This document shows positions 16,379 through 24,284 of a stretch of 25,024 bases of DNA, in pieces. The stretch is taken from assembly GCA_964534325.1 (NCBI GenBank), contig CAZHOR010000025.1:1-25024 (forward strand), given 5' to 3'. This DNA comes from JdFR-22 sp964534325. GTDB lineage: Archaea > Halobacteriota > Archaeoglobi > Archaeoglobales > Archaeoglobaceae. Made by a program: the position numbers and the translations under genes. The notes under the pieces are model-generated. The model was not told where the DNA came from, searched no databases, and saw nothing but the letters and a program-made list of their open reading frames with translations. Numbering within the stretch: position 1 is the first letter of the stretch; each line of letters opens with the position of its first letter.

Positions 16379-16936
16379 TTATGGGAAGTAGAATTTTTCA
16401 GGGAATGGCTTTTTATCTGTATGGATCCTTATGAAGCCATCGTGACATTCCTTGCATCCCACATCTACGGGACTGTGGATCGCGAACACATTTCCGTTGC
16501 TGGGTTGTAGCATGTCTTCGCCTGTGTGGCATTCTCCGCAGTCGGGCTTGATGGTCAGGTCTTGCTTGTGACAGGTGTAGCAGTCCTCGTATATTACACT
16601 GTGAAGTGAGTGTATATCCGAAACCACTTCGTCTTCAGTTTTATTGGCAGCGTTCTCTACGTGACAGTAAATGCACTGATCTGATGCATCCAAATGACCT
16701 TCTATTTTATCCGCCTGAGGTACGTAAGTCCTATTCTGGTTGTAATGGCAATTGAGGCAGTCACCGCCTATTATGTTCATCTGCACGGTAGGTGTAGGAG
16801 TTGGCGTGGCCGTTGGCTTCTCTCTTGATGGAGTCGGAACTTTGTACCCATCTTCTTCTGTTTCCTGAACACATAAAGAAAATGAGAGTGCAGAAAATAA
16901 AATAAAAGCAAGAACCAGATAGGATTTTAGCTTCAT
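16379..16936 (-). CDS. Exported pentaheme c-type cytochrome
   Basis: A 185-residue protein with five CXXCH heme sites: 60-64, 88-92, 119-123, 133-137 and 161-165. An N-terminal signal (about 1-22) ends at SFSLCVQ, where C22 might be lipid-modified although the lipobox is poor. A Thr-Pro linker (about 42-50) separates it from the heme domain, as in surface proteins of archaea. Histidine pairs beside the motifs (DIHSLH, FAIH, RIH) could supply bis-His axial ligands. It is the last gene of the minus-strand electron-transfer cluster, 46 nt after a second pentaheme gene with the same motif layout, and is probably its tandem duplicate. The electron partner is not known. Confidence 0.88.
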   Translation of the reverse strand: MKLKSYLVLAFILFSALSFSLCVQETEEDGYKVPTPSREKPTATPTPTPTVQMNIIGGDCLNCHYNQNRTYVPQADKIEGHLDASDQCIYCHVENAANKTEDEVVSDIHSLHSVIYEDCYTCHKQDLTIKPDCGECHTGEDMLQPSNGNVFAIHSPVDVGCKECHDGFIRIHTDKKPFPEKFYFP

Positions 16937-16982
16937 AGTAATTCGTTGACCTTCACTTAACCTTCACTTCACTTTTGCCTAC

Positions 16983-17528
16983 TCACCCTGCTGGGTCTGC
17001 GCTGGAGTGTAATACGTTCAAGTCTTCGTCATGGCATGTCGAGCAAGTCTCTTCCCTTTCCAAGTGTATCTCTACCAGGTTCCCTCTGGGATCCGTTGGC
17101 TGAACAGGGTCCTGAGGACTGTGACACAATACACATGTGGTGTCATCTCCTGCTTCTTCCTGGAATTGTCTTCCCGTCTTGAACTGTGTTCCGCCACCGT
17201 GGCATGCTCCACAATCGAGCTGTATAGTTCCTTCACCGGTGTGTATAGCGTGAGGATCGCTTCCATGGCAGTCAAAGCAATATTCACCGCCATTTAAGTG
17301 GGGCTGATATTCACCCGAATTTTTGTGGCACTCACTGCAGTCAATGGTTCCAGCCTGAGTCCCATCTTCTGGACACAGGCTTGGATCAGGTGTCGGTGTT
17401 GGACATGGTGTGTCTGTTACCGTTGGCGTTGGTGTTGGCGTCTCCTCTGGACCACCTGTGTCGGCGCATCCCGCAAACCAGCCTGCTAAAACTACAGCCA
17501 TTAATAATATAAGCATCTTGGTTTTCAT
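16983..17528 (-). CDS. Exported pentaheme c-type cytochrome lipoprotein
   Basis: A 181-residue protein with five CXXCH sites: 64-68, 84-88, 106-110, 132-136 and 162-166. The signal peptide ends in a convincing lipobox, FAGC, with C21 as the likely lipid-anchored residue. A Pro-Thr-rich linker (31-49) with two extra cysteines (C42, C52) follows. The heme order and flanking motifs (DC-x2-CH; a QP-[ST] then GN-x3-IH block before the last heme) mirror the neighbouring pentaheme protein. ATG 17528 has a strong GGAGGGAG ribosome site five nt upstream and a TATA-like element about 40 nt upstream, so these two cytochromes may have their own promoter. Confidence 0.9.
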   Translation of the reverse strand: MKTKMLILLMAVVLAGWFAGCADTGGPEETPTPTPTVTDTPCPTPTPDPSLCPEDGTQAGTIDCSECHKNSGEYQPHLNGGEYCFDCHGSDPHAIHTGEGTIQLDCGACHGGGTQFKTGRQFQEEAGDDTTCVLCHSPQDPVQPTDPRGNLVEIHLEREETCSTCHDEDLNVLHSSADPAG

Positions 17529-17564
17529 TGATCTCCCTCCGATTAAGATGGAGTAAGCAGATGT

Positions 17565-17580
17565 CTATATTAGTCTTTCG
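17565..17580 (-). promoter_or_regulatory. Possible promoter of the pentaheme cytochrome pair
   Basis: On the minus strand CGAAAGA (BRE-like) is followed by CTAATATAGA, centred about 41 nt before ATG 17528. It lies in the 154-nt gap after the ferredoxin gene and would give a leader of about 15 nt with the ribosome site. Confidence 0.4.
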
Positions 17581-17682
17581 GTTTTTTATTATGTAACTTT
17601 TTAGCCAATAAGAAGTCCCAAGAAGGTTAGTTATCGCCAATAAGCTGTTCCAGTGCGATAAGAAGATGGAAAATAAAATAAT

Positions 17683-18432
17683 TTAAAGAATATTGCCGAA
17701 ATAATAGAATACTTTGGGTTCAGTGTTCTCTTCAGGCCGGAGTACTTCCCACTCGGCTCTATTCAAGTACTGGTTAATAACGCTGTTGCGGTCGTTTAGA
17801 TCGCCGAACAATCTCGCTCCTGTAGGACAAACGTGTACACAAGCGGGTTCCTTTCCGTTCCAAATCCTGTGATAGCACCAGTTGCACTTGTCTGCCAGCC
17901 CTCTCAGCTCCTCTACAGGATAATCGCTGGGATAAAGATATCTTGCTCCATACGGGCACGCCTGTACACATTGTCCGCAGCCGATGCATTTCTCCCAGTC
18001 TACTATAACCACACCATCTGAGGTCTTATGAGTGGCATCCACCGGGCAAACCTCAACGCAGGGTGGTTCTTCGCACTGATTGCACAGCTTGGGCACGAAA
18101 AGGCCAGCCTTAACTTCCTCTGAATCCAGATCAGTAGGGTGCTCCGCATAGCCTTCTTCTCCCATCTGGGGAGAGTCAACAACCACCTTATTGTCGTTCT
18201 TGACCTGATATCTTTCTACCCAGGTCCTGTATTCTCCCTCAGGTACATTATTTTCTGCTCTGCAAGCCTCCACACACTTTCCGCAGCCGATACACCTGGT
18301 GAGATCAACTACAAAACCATAGTAAGCATTCCGGCTCAGTTGAGAAGAAGCAACCGTGGAAACGCCACCGACTATGACTATGGCCTTGATACCCATCTTC
18401 ATGAACTGTCTTCTATTAACTTCGTCCAGCAT
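17683..18432 (-). CDS. Tat-exported four-cluster ferredoxin subunit (NrfC/HybA/DmsB-like)
   Basis: A 249-residue electron-transfer subunit. The N-terminus carries a twin-arginine motif, NRRQFMKMG (RR at 7-8), before a hydrophobic stretch, so it is exported folded. Sixteen cysteines make four [4Fe-4S] sites: 47/50/53/57, 117/120/125/129, 149/152/155/159 and 183/186/198/202. Such subunits relay electrons between a membrane quinone subunit (NrfD type) and a molybdopterin, hydrogenase or cytochrome partner; neither a NrfD-like gene nor a catalytic subunit is present here. ATG 18432 has a GGGGGGT ribosome site and starts two nt after the tetraheme cytochrome stop, so the two are translationally coupled. 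A longer reading from 18525 would run into the cytochrome gene and bury the Tat motif. Confidence 0.92.
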   Translation of the reverse strand: MLDEVNRRQFMKMGIKAIVIVGGVSTVASSQLSRNAYYGFVVDLTRCIGCGKCVEACRAENNVPEGEYRTWVERYQVKNDNKVVVDSPQMGEEGYAEHPTDLDSEEVKAGLFVPKLCNQCEEPPCVEVCPVDATHKTSDGVVIVDWEKCIGCGQCVQACPYGARYLYPSDYPVEELRGLADKCNWCYHRIWNGKEPACVHVCPTGARLFGDLNDRNSVINQYLNRAEWEVLRPEENTEPKVFYYFGNIL

Positions 18433-18433
18433 A

Positions 18434-18904
18434 TTATCTACCCCCCAGGACCGCTTTCGGTGGCCACGGATTATGCGGGTTATGGCACCTGTAGCAATCA
18501 GTGTTCGGATAGTGGCTGTCATCACCCACCATTTCTACCTTATTCGGCCTGTACTCTATATCTTCGTGACAGCTCAGACATAGTTCTCTGGACCTATCGA
18601 CATCCTCTGTTCTCTCCGGACCATGACAGGTCTCACAGTTCACTTGTCCGCTTCTCAGGTTATGTCTGGATTTGCTCCACTGGTCGTATCTGGCTTCATG
18701 ACATTCCTGACAGTACTCATTTCCCTGATAGCTTACTTCCCGGTTCATGTTCTGCTCTTCTGCAGATGGTTTAGCTATGCCCAGAATTCTATCCAAAAAA
18801 CTGGTATCAATATTATACGGACCTATATCCAGTGCCTGTGTAGCGGCAACGGATGCAGACAAAACCATAATAGATAATACCAGATAAAGAACATTCTTTT
18901 TCAT
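18434..18904 (-). CDS. Exported tetraheme c-type cytochrome
   Basis: A 156-residue protein with a signal peptide (about 1-25) and four CXXCH sites at 65-69, 90-94, 109-113 and 137-141. The stretch YCQECH followed by YDQWSKSRHN resembles the W-x2-S-x-H pattern in c554/NrfB-like multiheme cytochromes. It is the first gene of the cluster and directly precedes the four-cluster ferredoxin, the order expected if it accepts electrons from that subunit. ATG 18904 is chosen over TTG 18910 because a GGAGGGGAGG ribosome site (18913-18922) fits it. No transmembrane segment other than the signal is visible, so it may be soluble outside the membrane or anchored by its uncleaved signal. Confidence 0.88.
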   Translation of the reverse strand: MKKNVLYLVLSIMVLSASVAATQALDIGPYNIDTSFLDRILGIAKPSAEEQNMNREVSYQGNEYCQECHEARYDQWSKSRHNLRSGQVNCETCHGPERTEDVDRSRELCLSCHEDIEYRPNKVEMVGDDSHYPNTDCYRCHNPHNPWPPKAVLGGR

Positions 18905-18970
18905 TATCAAAACCTCCCCTCCATATTTGGCCCTGAATCCTTATTGATGATTTCGTATATGGTAAGCGCG

Positions 18971-18980
18971 ATATAAATAC
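18971..18980 (-). promoter_or_regulatory. Predicted promoter of the electron-transfer cluster
   Basis: On the minus strand GTATTTATAT is centred about 71 nt before ATG 18904. Transcription starting about 25 nt further would leave a leader near 46 nt that includes the strong ribosome site. It lies in the 258-bp divergent gap shared with the helicase gene. Confidence 0.45.
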
Positions 18981-19122
18981 AGCCCCTTGACATTCTTCCA
19001 GCCCACCTTGAAGTTTTGTTATGAATGAAGTTTATAAAATTTTCTATTTATGTCCCCACTCACTCCACTGGAGTTCCTAAACCGGATTAGAATAAATAAT
19101 CGGTTGATTTGCTCCACCACAG

Positions 19123-19132
19123 GTATTATAAA
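19123..19132 (+). promoter_or_regulatory. Predicted promoter of the Lhr-family helicase gene
   Basis: GTATTATAAA is centred about 36 nt before ATG 19163. Transcription would begin near 19152, giving a leader of about 10 nt with no strong ribosome site. Confidence 0.45.
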
Positions 19133-19162
19133 CCAAGATGTTCAACATAAAGGGTTGCAAAC

Positions 19163-21859
19163 ATGGTCTCCAAAACACTATCTCAGGTCTTAAAAGAAGC
19201 AGGGATCGAAGAATTGACCGAGCTGCAGGAAGAGGCTTCCCGGAAGATCGGGGAGAACAAGAACGCGCTTATAATAGCTCCCACCGGTTCGGGCAAAACC
19301 GAGGCCGCAATGATCCCTTTATTCAATCAAATATCTAAAGAGGATGAGGGTATCGTTCTGCTCTACATCACTCCCCTCAGAGCTCTCAATAGGGATATGC
19401 TTAGGAGGCTTAAGACTATAGCCCAAAAGATGGGTTTCAGTATCGGGGTCAGGCATGGAGACACCCCCAATTCCGAGAGAAGAAAACAGGCCTTAAAACC
19501 ACCTCAAATCCTTGTCACTACACCAGAAACCCTCCAAATCCTTTTCATGGGTAAAAGGTTGAAAGAGGCTCTGAAGAAAGTGAGGTTCGTGGTGGTAGAT
19601 GAGGTACACGAGATGGCGGACAGTGAAAGGGGAGCGCAGTTAAGTGTAGCCCTTCAGAGGCTGCGAGAGCTGACCAGATTCCAGACAATAGGTCTATCGG
19701 CTACCGTTAAGAACCCTCAAAAAGTCGCTGCCTTTCTGGGCGATGAAGTAGAAGTCATATTCAGTAAAGAGGAAAAACAGTATTCTTATTCGGTCATAAA
19801 ACCCCAGGTCGAGGAGGAGGATGAGAAGCTCTCTGAAGAACTTTTCATCGACCCGGATGTCGCTGCACAGATAAGTGCCATAAAGGAGATCGTTGAAGAG
19901 CACAGATCCACCTTGATATTCGTCAATACTCGAACAACCGCCGAAGCGCTGGGAATCAAGCTCAAAAAACTGATAGGTGTAGAAGTTCATCACGGCTCAC
20001 TCTCCAAGGAAGCCAGGATCGATAGTGAGGATAAGTTCTCTTCTGGAGAGCTAAAGGCTCTGATATGTACCTCCTCTATGGAACTGGGAATGGATATAGG
20101 CCACGTAGATGCCGTGATACAGTTCAATAGCCCCCGCCAGGTGGCCAGACTGATTCAGAGGGTGGGGCGAAGCGGTCATAAAGCCGGCAGGGTTTCCAAG
20201 GGCTACATCCTCACCGGAAGTTTCGACGATATTGTGGAGTCATGGATAATCACCGATATGGCTGAAAAAGGAATGATAGAGGATGTGGACTTCCACTTCC
20301 TCAGCCTGGACACTCTGGCGAACCAGATCGCTGCCATAGCCATGGAGTACGGTAATATTGAAGTGGAGAAGGCATACTGGATAGTTAAGAGAGCTTATCT
20401 CTTCCGCACCCTGGATTATGACGAGGTCGAGGAGGTCTGCGACTTCCTTTCTGAGGTCAACATCATTTATTTCGATGGAGAGAAGATCGGCACCAGGAGA
20501 AAAACCCGCACCTACTTCTACGACAATATCTCCATGATACCCGACGAGAAGAACTATCAGGTTTTTGATATCACCACGGGCAAGAGAATAGGTACTGTGG
20601 ACGAGAGTTTTCTCTCTACCTTTGTGGGGGATGTATTCGCCATCAGAGGAGAGTTGTGGAGGGTCGTTTCCATAGAGAACTCTGTCAAGGTCGAACCGGT
20701 TACAGGAGAGGGAGAGATCCCTTCCTGGGTAGGTGAAGAGATACCAGTCCCCTACGAGGTCGCCCAGAAAGTGGGAGAGCTGAGAGAGTGGAGTGGTGAG
20801 CAGTTAAAGGTTTCAGGTAAAGAACAGACCGTCAAGTCGCTGGTGGAGAGGTTCCGGACCAACGAAGAGGCCTGCAGGGAAGTAGTGGAAGTCGTTGAGG
20901 AGCAGTTAAAGAATGAGTTCGTTATCCCCACCCATGATAAGATAACTATTGAATCTTCTCGCAATGTAGCCATAGTCAATGCCTGCTTTGGTCATAGGGT
21001 CAATGAGACCATAGGGAGGATAGTTGCTCTCCTCCTGTCGGCCAGAAAGGCCAGCAATGTCTCGGTGGAGATAAATCCCTACAGGATCAAACTCTCCCCC
21101 ACCAACGCCGGTGAGGTTGAGGAAGTCCTCTACTCCATAAGGCACGAATCCATCGAATCCCTTGCAGAGCGCTCTCTCATAGATACCAGGCTATTGCAGT
21201 GGAAGGTCATCAAGGCTGCACGCAAATTCGGGTATTTGAGAAAGGATTACGATTTGAGCAAGCTGAACCTCAAGAAATTCATCATGAAGTTCAAGGACAC
21301 CCCCATATGGAGGGAAGCGGTGAGAGAGTTGTTCATAGAGAAAATGGATGTGGAAACTACCGCAGATATATTTTCCAGGCTTAATGAGTTCAATGTCACT
21401 ACCTATACCCAGATCTCTCCTGTATCCCTGGCATCAAGAGAGCACGCTTTTGACCTGGTGATGCCCGCCAAACCTACTTCCGCCATATTGAACGTTTTCA
21501 AGAAGAGACTGGAGAAAGAATCGTGTATGCTGCACTGCATAAACTGTGGGGCGACCATAAGGTCCACGGTAAACCTTATTGAAGACCCCCCCTCATGTCC
21601 CAGATGCAAGTCGAAGCTGGTGGCCTGCATCAACGGTAGAAGGAAGCTGGAAGAGTTCTCCAAACAGGATGTGTTCAGGATAGCGAACCTTGTCATGGCC
21701 TACGGGAAAAAAGCGGTCTATGCTCTGAACACTCATGGTGTGGGAGCGGACAGTGCATCCAGAATACTGTCCAAGTATTATCCTGACGAGGATTCATTTT
21801 TTAAGGAATTACTGAATGGGGAGAAGAATTATATCAGAACAAGAAGATTCTGGGACTGA
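19163..21859 (+). CDS. Lhr-type large superfamily 2 helicase
   Basis: An ATP-dependent helicase of 898 residues. Walker A is PTGSGKT (40-46), the DEVH box is 146-149, and motif III SAT is near 179-181. The second RecA-like domain has LIFVNTRTTAE, CTSSMELGMDIG and motif VI QRVGRSGH. A winged-helix and beta-rich Lhr core (about 380-720) follows. The C-terminus has a four-cysteine zinc site, C792/C795 and C812/C815. The architecture fits the archaeal Lhr/aLhr2 family of 3'-5' helicases in DNA repair rather than Hel308, which has a different C-terminus. It is divergent from the cytochrome cluster and points to the RPA gene downstream, but a 367-bp gap separates them. Confidence 0.88.
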   Translation: MVSKTLSQVLKEAGIEELTELQEEASRKIGENKNALIIAPTGSGKTEAAMIPLFNQISKEDEGIVLLYITPLRALNRDMLRRLKTIAQKMGFSIGVRHGDTPNSERRKQALKPPQILVTTPETLQILFMGKRLKEALKKVRFVVVDEVHEMADSERGAQLSVALQRLRELTRFQTIGLSATVKNPQKVAAFLGDEVEVIFSKEEKQYSYSVIKPQVEEEDEKLSEELFIDPDVAAQISAIKEIVEEHRSTLIFVNTRTTAEALGIKLKKLIGVEVHHGSLSKEARIDSEDKFSSGELKALICTSSMELGMDIGHVDAVIQFNSPRQVARLIQRVGRSGHKAGRVSKGYILTGSFDDIVESWIITDMAEKGMIEDVDFHFLSLDTLANQIAAIAMEYGNIEVEKAYWIVKRAYLFRTLDYDEVEEVCDFLSEVNIIYFDGEKIGTRRKTRTYFYDNISMIPDEKNYQVFDITTGKRIGTVDESFLSTFVGDVFAIRGELWRVVSIENSVKVEPVTGEGEIPSWVGEEIPVPYEVAQKVGELREWSGEQLKVSGKEQTVKSLVERFRTNEEACREVVEVVEEQLKNEFVIPTHDKITIESSRNVAIVNACFGHRVNETIGRIVALLLSARKASNVSVEINPYRIKLSPTNAGEVEEVLYSIRHESIESLAERSLIDTRLLQWKVIKAARKFGYLRKDYDLSKLNLKKFIMKFKDTPIWREAVRELFIEKMDVETTADIFSRLNEFNVTTYTQISPVSLASREHAFDLVMPAKPTSAILNVFKKRLEKESCMLHCINCGATIRSTVNLIEDPPSCPRCKSKLVACINGRRKLEEFSKQDVFRIANLVMAYGKKAVYALNTHGVGADSASRILSKYYPDEDSFFKELLNGEKNYIRTRRFWD

Positions 21860-22148
21860 AAACCAATTATATAATTGATACTTACGGAAAAATCCGAAAT
21901 GTTCATTTAATTTGAAAAGAAGATTGCTTGGGGGGTAGGATGCCGAGGGCACAGCCAAATCCAAGTTCAAAGATTCAAAGATTCAAAGATTCAAAGAATT
22001 AAAGAATTAAAGAATTAAGCCTGCCAGACCCTCTTCCTCGGTGTTGATCCCCTTTTTTTATTTAAGAGGTTTTGATTGTTAAGATTAGGGAGAACAAAAA
22101 CCACCAAAAACCAAAATTAAAAAATAGTGTTGGTGTGAATCCAATTTC
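21860..22148. other. Intergenic region with palindrome and tandem repeat
   Basis: Holds a perfect 14-nt palindrome, CAATTATATAATTG (21864-21877), just after the helicase stop, an octamer tandem repeat (21966-22019), and a T7 run (22053-22059) flanked by complementary CCTCTT and AAGAGG hexamers, which may act as a terminator. No gene is seen before the small ORF at 22149. Confidence 0.45.
21966..22019. repeat. Octamer tandem repeat, about seven units
   Basis: Four exact copies of TTCAAAGA are followed by two of ATTAAAGA and a partial ATTAAG. The unit change midway is a two-base variant. It lies between the helicase and RPA genes and codes for nothing evident; such arrays often arise by replication slippage. 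Confidence 0.85.
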
Positions 22149-22226
22149 ATGGAGCGTTATGGTATCTTTTTGCTTTTAACGGGCTTTGTTTCAACCTTCA
22201 TACTATATTTGGCTCTTGGTGATTAG
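22149..22226 (+). CDS. Putative 25-residue hydrophobic leader ORF before RPA
   Basis: ATG 22149 reads 25 codons to TAG 22224-22226, and the RPA start codon follows with no gap. The peptide, beginning MERYGIFLLLTGF, is hydrophobic through nearly its whole length and ends LALGD, consistent with one membrane helix. A weak GGTGTGA lies about ten nt upstream. The exact abutment suggests translational coupling to the RPA gene, either as a real microprotein or a leader peptide. No homologue is recognised and chance remains possible. Confidence 0.4.
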   Translation: MERYGIFLLLTGFVSTFILYLALGD

Positions 22227-23183
22227 ATGCCGGAGAGAAATGAGGAGTTAGAGAACAAGAAGAAGGAGCTTAAAGAGCATTTTGGTGGCTTATTGAGCGA
22301 TGAAACTCTTGAGATGCTCACAGAATACAGTTTAGGGATTTTAGAGCACGATATAGATGACCTCCCCAACATCAGGGGGAAGGTGACGGTCAGCGGCTCT
22401 ATCGGCAAGATATTCGGGGTTAAAGAGTTCTCCACCGAGAAAGGAAGTGGTCTGGTAGGGAACGCTAAACTGACTGTTTCAGGTGGGGAGAACAAAGAGT
22501 TGAAAGCTGTATTCTGGAATGACGCTGCAGAGAAACTGAAGAGTATATCAGAGGGTGATTCGGTAACCCTTAAGGGTTTTGCCAAGCAAAAAGGAGAGAA
22601 TGTGGAGATATCCGTTAATCAGGGTTCTGATGTGGAGGTAAAAGAGAAGAATGTTGAAGAACTGGTAGGTGTGCTTCTAGCCAGAAATAGAGGGAAAGAC
22701 GGTACAGTTAAATGCGCTGTATCATGTGATGACGGAGTTCTTATTTGTGATGGGCGGGGAAATGCTGCCGAGGCTCTAAGTAAAATTGAAGATGGATCTA
22801 CAATTAAGGTGAAAGGAGGCAGGCAGGAGAAAAAATTCTCAGTTGAAGAGGTTGAAGTTCTGGGTGATGCCCAGTCTGGCTTTGGTGCGGAGTTTACCCC
22901 TGTTACCAGCCTAACTTCTTTTCAGGTGGCCAACTTGAAGGGCAGGGTCAGCGGTCTGGGCAAGCTAAAGCAGCACAAGAACAGAGAGCTGGCAGAAATC
23001 TATATTTCTGATGAATCAGGTAGGGTAAAATTGGTATTGTGGGACGATAATGTGTCCATATACAGGGAAGCAGATATAGGGGACTCCATAGAAGTGTATA
23101 ATGGATACTCCAAACTCGATTGGAACGAAGAGATGGAGGTACACTGCGGATGGAGCTGCATGACCACTTTGAGGAGAGCATAG
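22227..23183 (+). CDS. RPA-like single-stranded DNA-binding protein with OB folds
   Basis: A 318-residue archaeal replication protein A. After a charged N-terminal helix (about 1-45) comes a first OB fold (about 48-135, opening PNIRGKVTVSGSIGKIFGVKEF). A divergent second domain (about 145-215) and a last OB fold (about 230-318) follow; the latter has the typical NLKGRVSGLGKLKQHKN and SDESGRVKLVLWDD. There is no zinc finger. RPA coats single-stranded DNA in replication and repair. ATG 22227 directly follows the TAG of a small hydrophobic ORF, with GGTGAT just upstream. Its 3' end overlaps the zinc transporter gene by 34 nt. Confidence 0.85.
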   Translation: MPERNEELENKKKELKEHFGGLLSDETLEMLTEYSLGILEHDIDDLPNIRGKVTVSGSIGKIFGVKEFSTEKGSGLVGNAKLTVSGGENKELKAVFWNDAAEKLKSISEGDSVTLKGFAKQKGENVEISVNQGSDVEVKEKNVEELVGVLLARNRGKDGTVKCAVSCDDGVLICDGRGNAAEALSKIEDGSTIKVKGGRQEKKFSVEEVEVLGDAQSGFGAEFTPVTSLTSFQVANLKGRVSGLGKLKQHKNRELAEIYISDESGRVKLVLWDDNVSIYREADIGDSIEVYNGYSKLDWNEEMEVHCGWSCMTTLRRA

Positions 23184-24019
23184 GAAAGGAGAAGCTTATC
23201 AGGAAAGTACTGTTCCTGAGTGCCTTCATACTCATTCTGGAGATCGTCTTTGGGTTATTATCCAACTCACTTGCTCTACTCACCGATGCTCTCCACGTTT
23301 TCACCGACATCTTCTCCGCTTTGATCGCTTTGATCGCCGTGAGAATATCAAGAAAGGGTTGTGACGACAAGTTCACCTTAGGATACCACAGATTCGAGGT
23401 CATGGCTTCCTTCGCCAATGGTTTGCTTCTACTGGTAGCTGTGGGAATTATTTTCTTCGAAGCATACAGGAGAATAGTTGAGGGAGCAGTAATCGACGCC
23501 TATTATCTTTTGCCTGCAGCAACGATTGGACTGATAGGGAATCTCTATGTGGTGAAATTGCTGCATGCAGAGCATAAACACGATATAAATGTGAAAGGAG
23601 TTTATCTCCACGCCTTTTCGGACTCGCTGGCAAGTATAGCGGTCATACTGGGCGGAGTGGTCATCATATTGACCGGTCAGACCATAGTGGATTCCCTTAT
23701 CAGCATATTCATCGGAGTGTTCATCGGTTATAACGCTATCAAGCTGATCAGAGAGAGCTCCATCCTCCTATTGCATGGAGTGCCTCCAGACATTGATATT
23801 GGTGAAGTCAGAGAGTTCTTGCTCTCATTTAATGGGGTTGAGGATGTTCATTCGGTCAACGCCTACGCTTTATGCTCCAATGTGAGGGCTATAGACGCCC
23901 ACATCGTTGTAGGAGACATGAAGCTGAGTGAAGTGAACGAGATAAGACGAGAGCTGGTGAAAGAGCTCAAAAACAAATTCAAGCTAACCGCTACAAGTCT
24001 TCAGTTCGAACATAAATGA
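23150..24019 (+). CDS. Cation diffusion facilitator (CDF/CzcD-type) zinc transporter
   Basis: A 289-residue proton-coupled metal exporter of the plasma membrane. Six transmembrane helices are visible (about 18-36, 42-66, 85-105, 115-137, 150-175 and 180-200). The metal site is of the HD-HD type: H49/D53 in DALHVFTD of helix 2 and H154/D158 in LHAFSD of helix 5, as in zinc-transporting CzcD and ZitB. The C-terminal cytoplasmic dimer domain (about 205-289) has the ferredoxin-like pattern and a His near the end (QFEHK). A short acidic/His N-terminus precedes helix 1. ATG 23150 is chosen because GGAGGT (23135-23140) stands nine nt upstream; it lies inside the RPA gene, so the genes overlap in different frames and are probably co-transcribed. 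Confidence 0.93.
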   Translation: MELHDHFEESIGKEKLIRKVLFLSAFILILEIVFGLLSNSLALLTDALHVFTDIFSALIALIAVRISRKGCDDKFTLGYHRFEVMASFANGLLLLVAVGIIFFEAYRRIVEGAVIDAYYLLPAATIGLIGNLYVVKLLHAEHKHDINVKGVYLHAFSDSLASIAVILGGVVIILTGQTIVDSLISIFIGVFIGYNAIKLIRESSILLLHGVPPDIDIGEVREFLLSFNGVEDVHSVNAYALCSNVRAIDAHIVVGDMKLSEVNEIRRELVKELKNKFKLTATSLQFEHK

Positions 24020-24162
24020 TTTGGGTGCTGTTCTAAAAAATACCGGTTTTACTGATTTATATATGATCTCCACAGGAAACAAAGGGGTTCCTCATCATAT
24101 TATGATTATGAGTATTACCATTTTCCACAGTGGTGTTACCAAGAAAGAGCGATAAGCAAACA

Positions 24163-24174
24163 AGTTTATTAAAT
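24163..24174 (+). promoter_or_regulatory. Predicted promoter of tRNA-Arg
   Basis: AGTTTATTAAAT is centred about 45 nt before the first base of the tRNA, so transcription would begin near 24194 and give a 5' leader of about 19 nt for RNase P removal. Confidence 0.4.
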
Positions 24175-24212
24175 AAAGGAAAAGAAGGTAAGATAGAACA
24201 CTGAAAGACAAT

Positions 24213-24284
24213 GGGCCCGTAGGGTAGAGGATATCCTGAGGGGCTTCGGACCCCTCGACCCGGGTTCAATTCCCGGCGGGTCCG
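24213..24284 (+). tRNA. tRNA-Arg (anticodon TCG)
   Basis: Folds as a cloverleaf of 72 nt without encoded CCA. The acceptor stem GGGCCCG pairs with CGGGTCC (24277-24283), with one G-T pair, leaving G as discriminator. The anticodon stem is AGGGG/CCCCT (24239-24243, 24251-24255) with loop CTTCGGA, which places anticodon TCG at 24246-24248. The T arm is CCGGG-TTCAATT-CCCGG (24260-24276). The D arm around 24222-24236 is short. TCG decodes CGA and possibly other CGN arginine codons. No intron is seen. Confidence 0.95.

Noticed and set aside
18433..18525. Extended N-terminus for the ferredoxin gene (start at 18525)
   Set aside because: The extension overlaps the tetraheme cytochrome coding region and would bury the Tat motif; ATG 18432 has a strong ribosome site and tight coupling to the upstream stop.
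24064..24159. A 31-codon ORF between the CDF gene and tRNA-Arg
   Set aside because: It has no ribosome site, a composition without recognisable features, and lies in the probable tRNA promoter region; likely chance.
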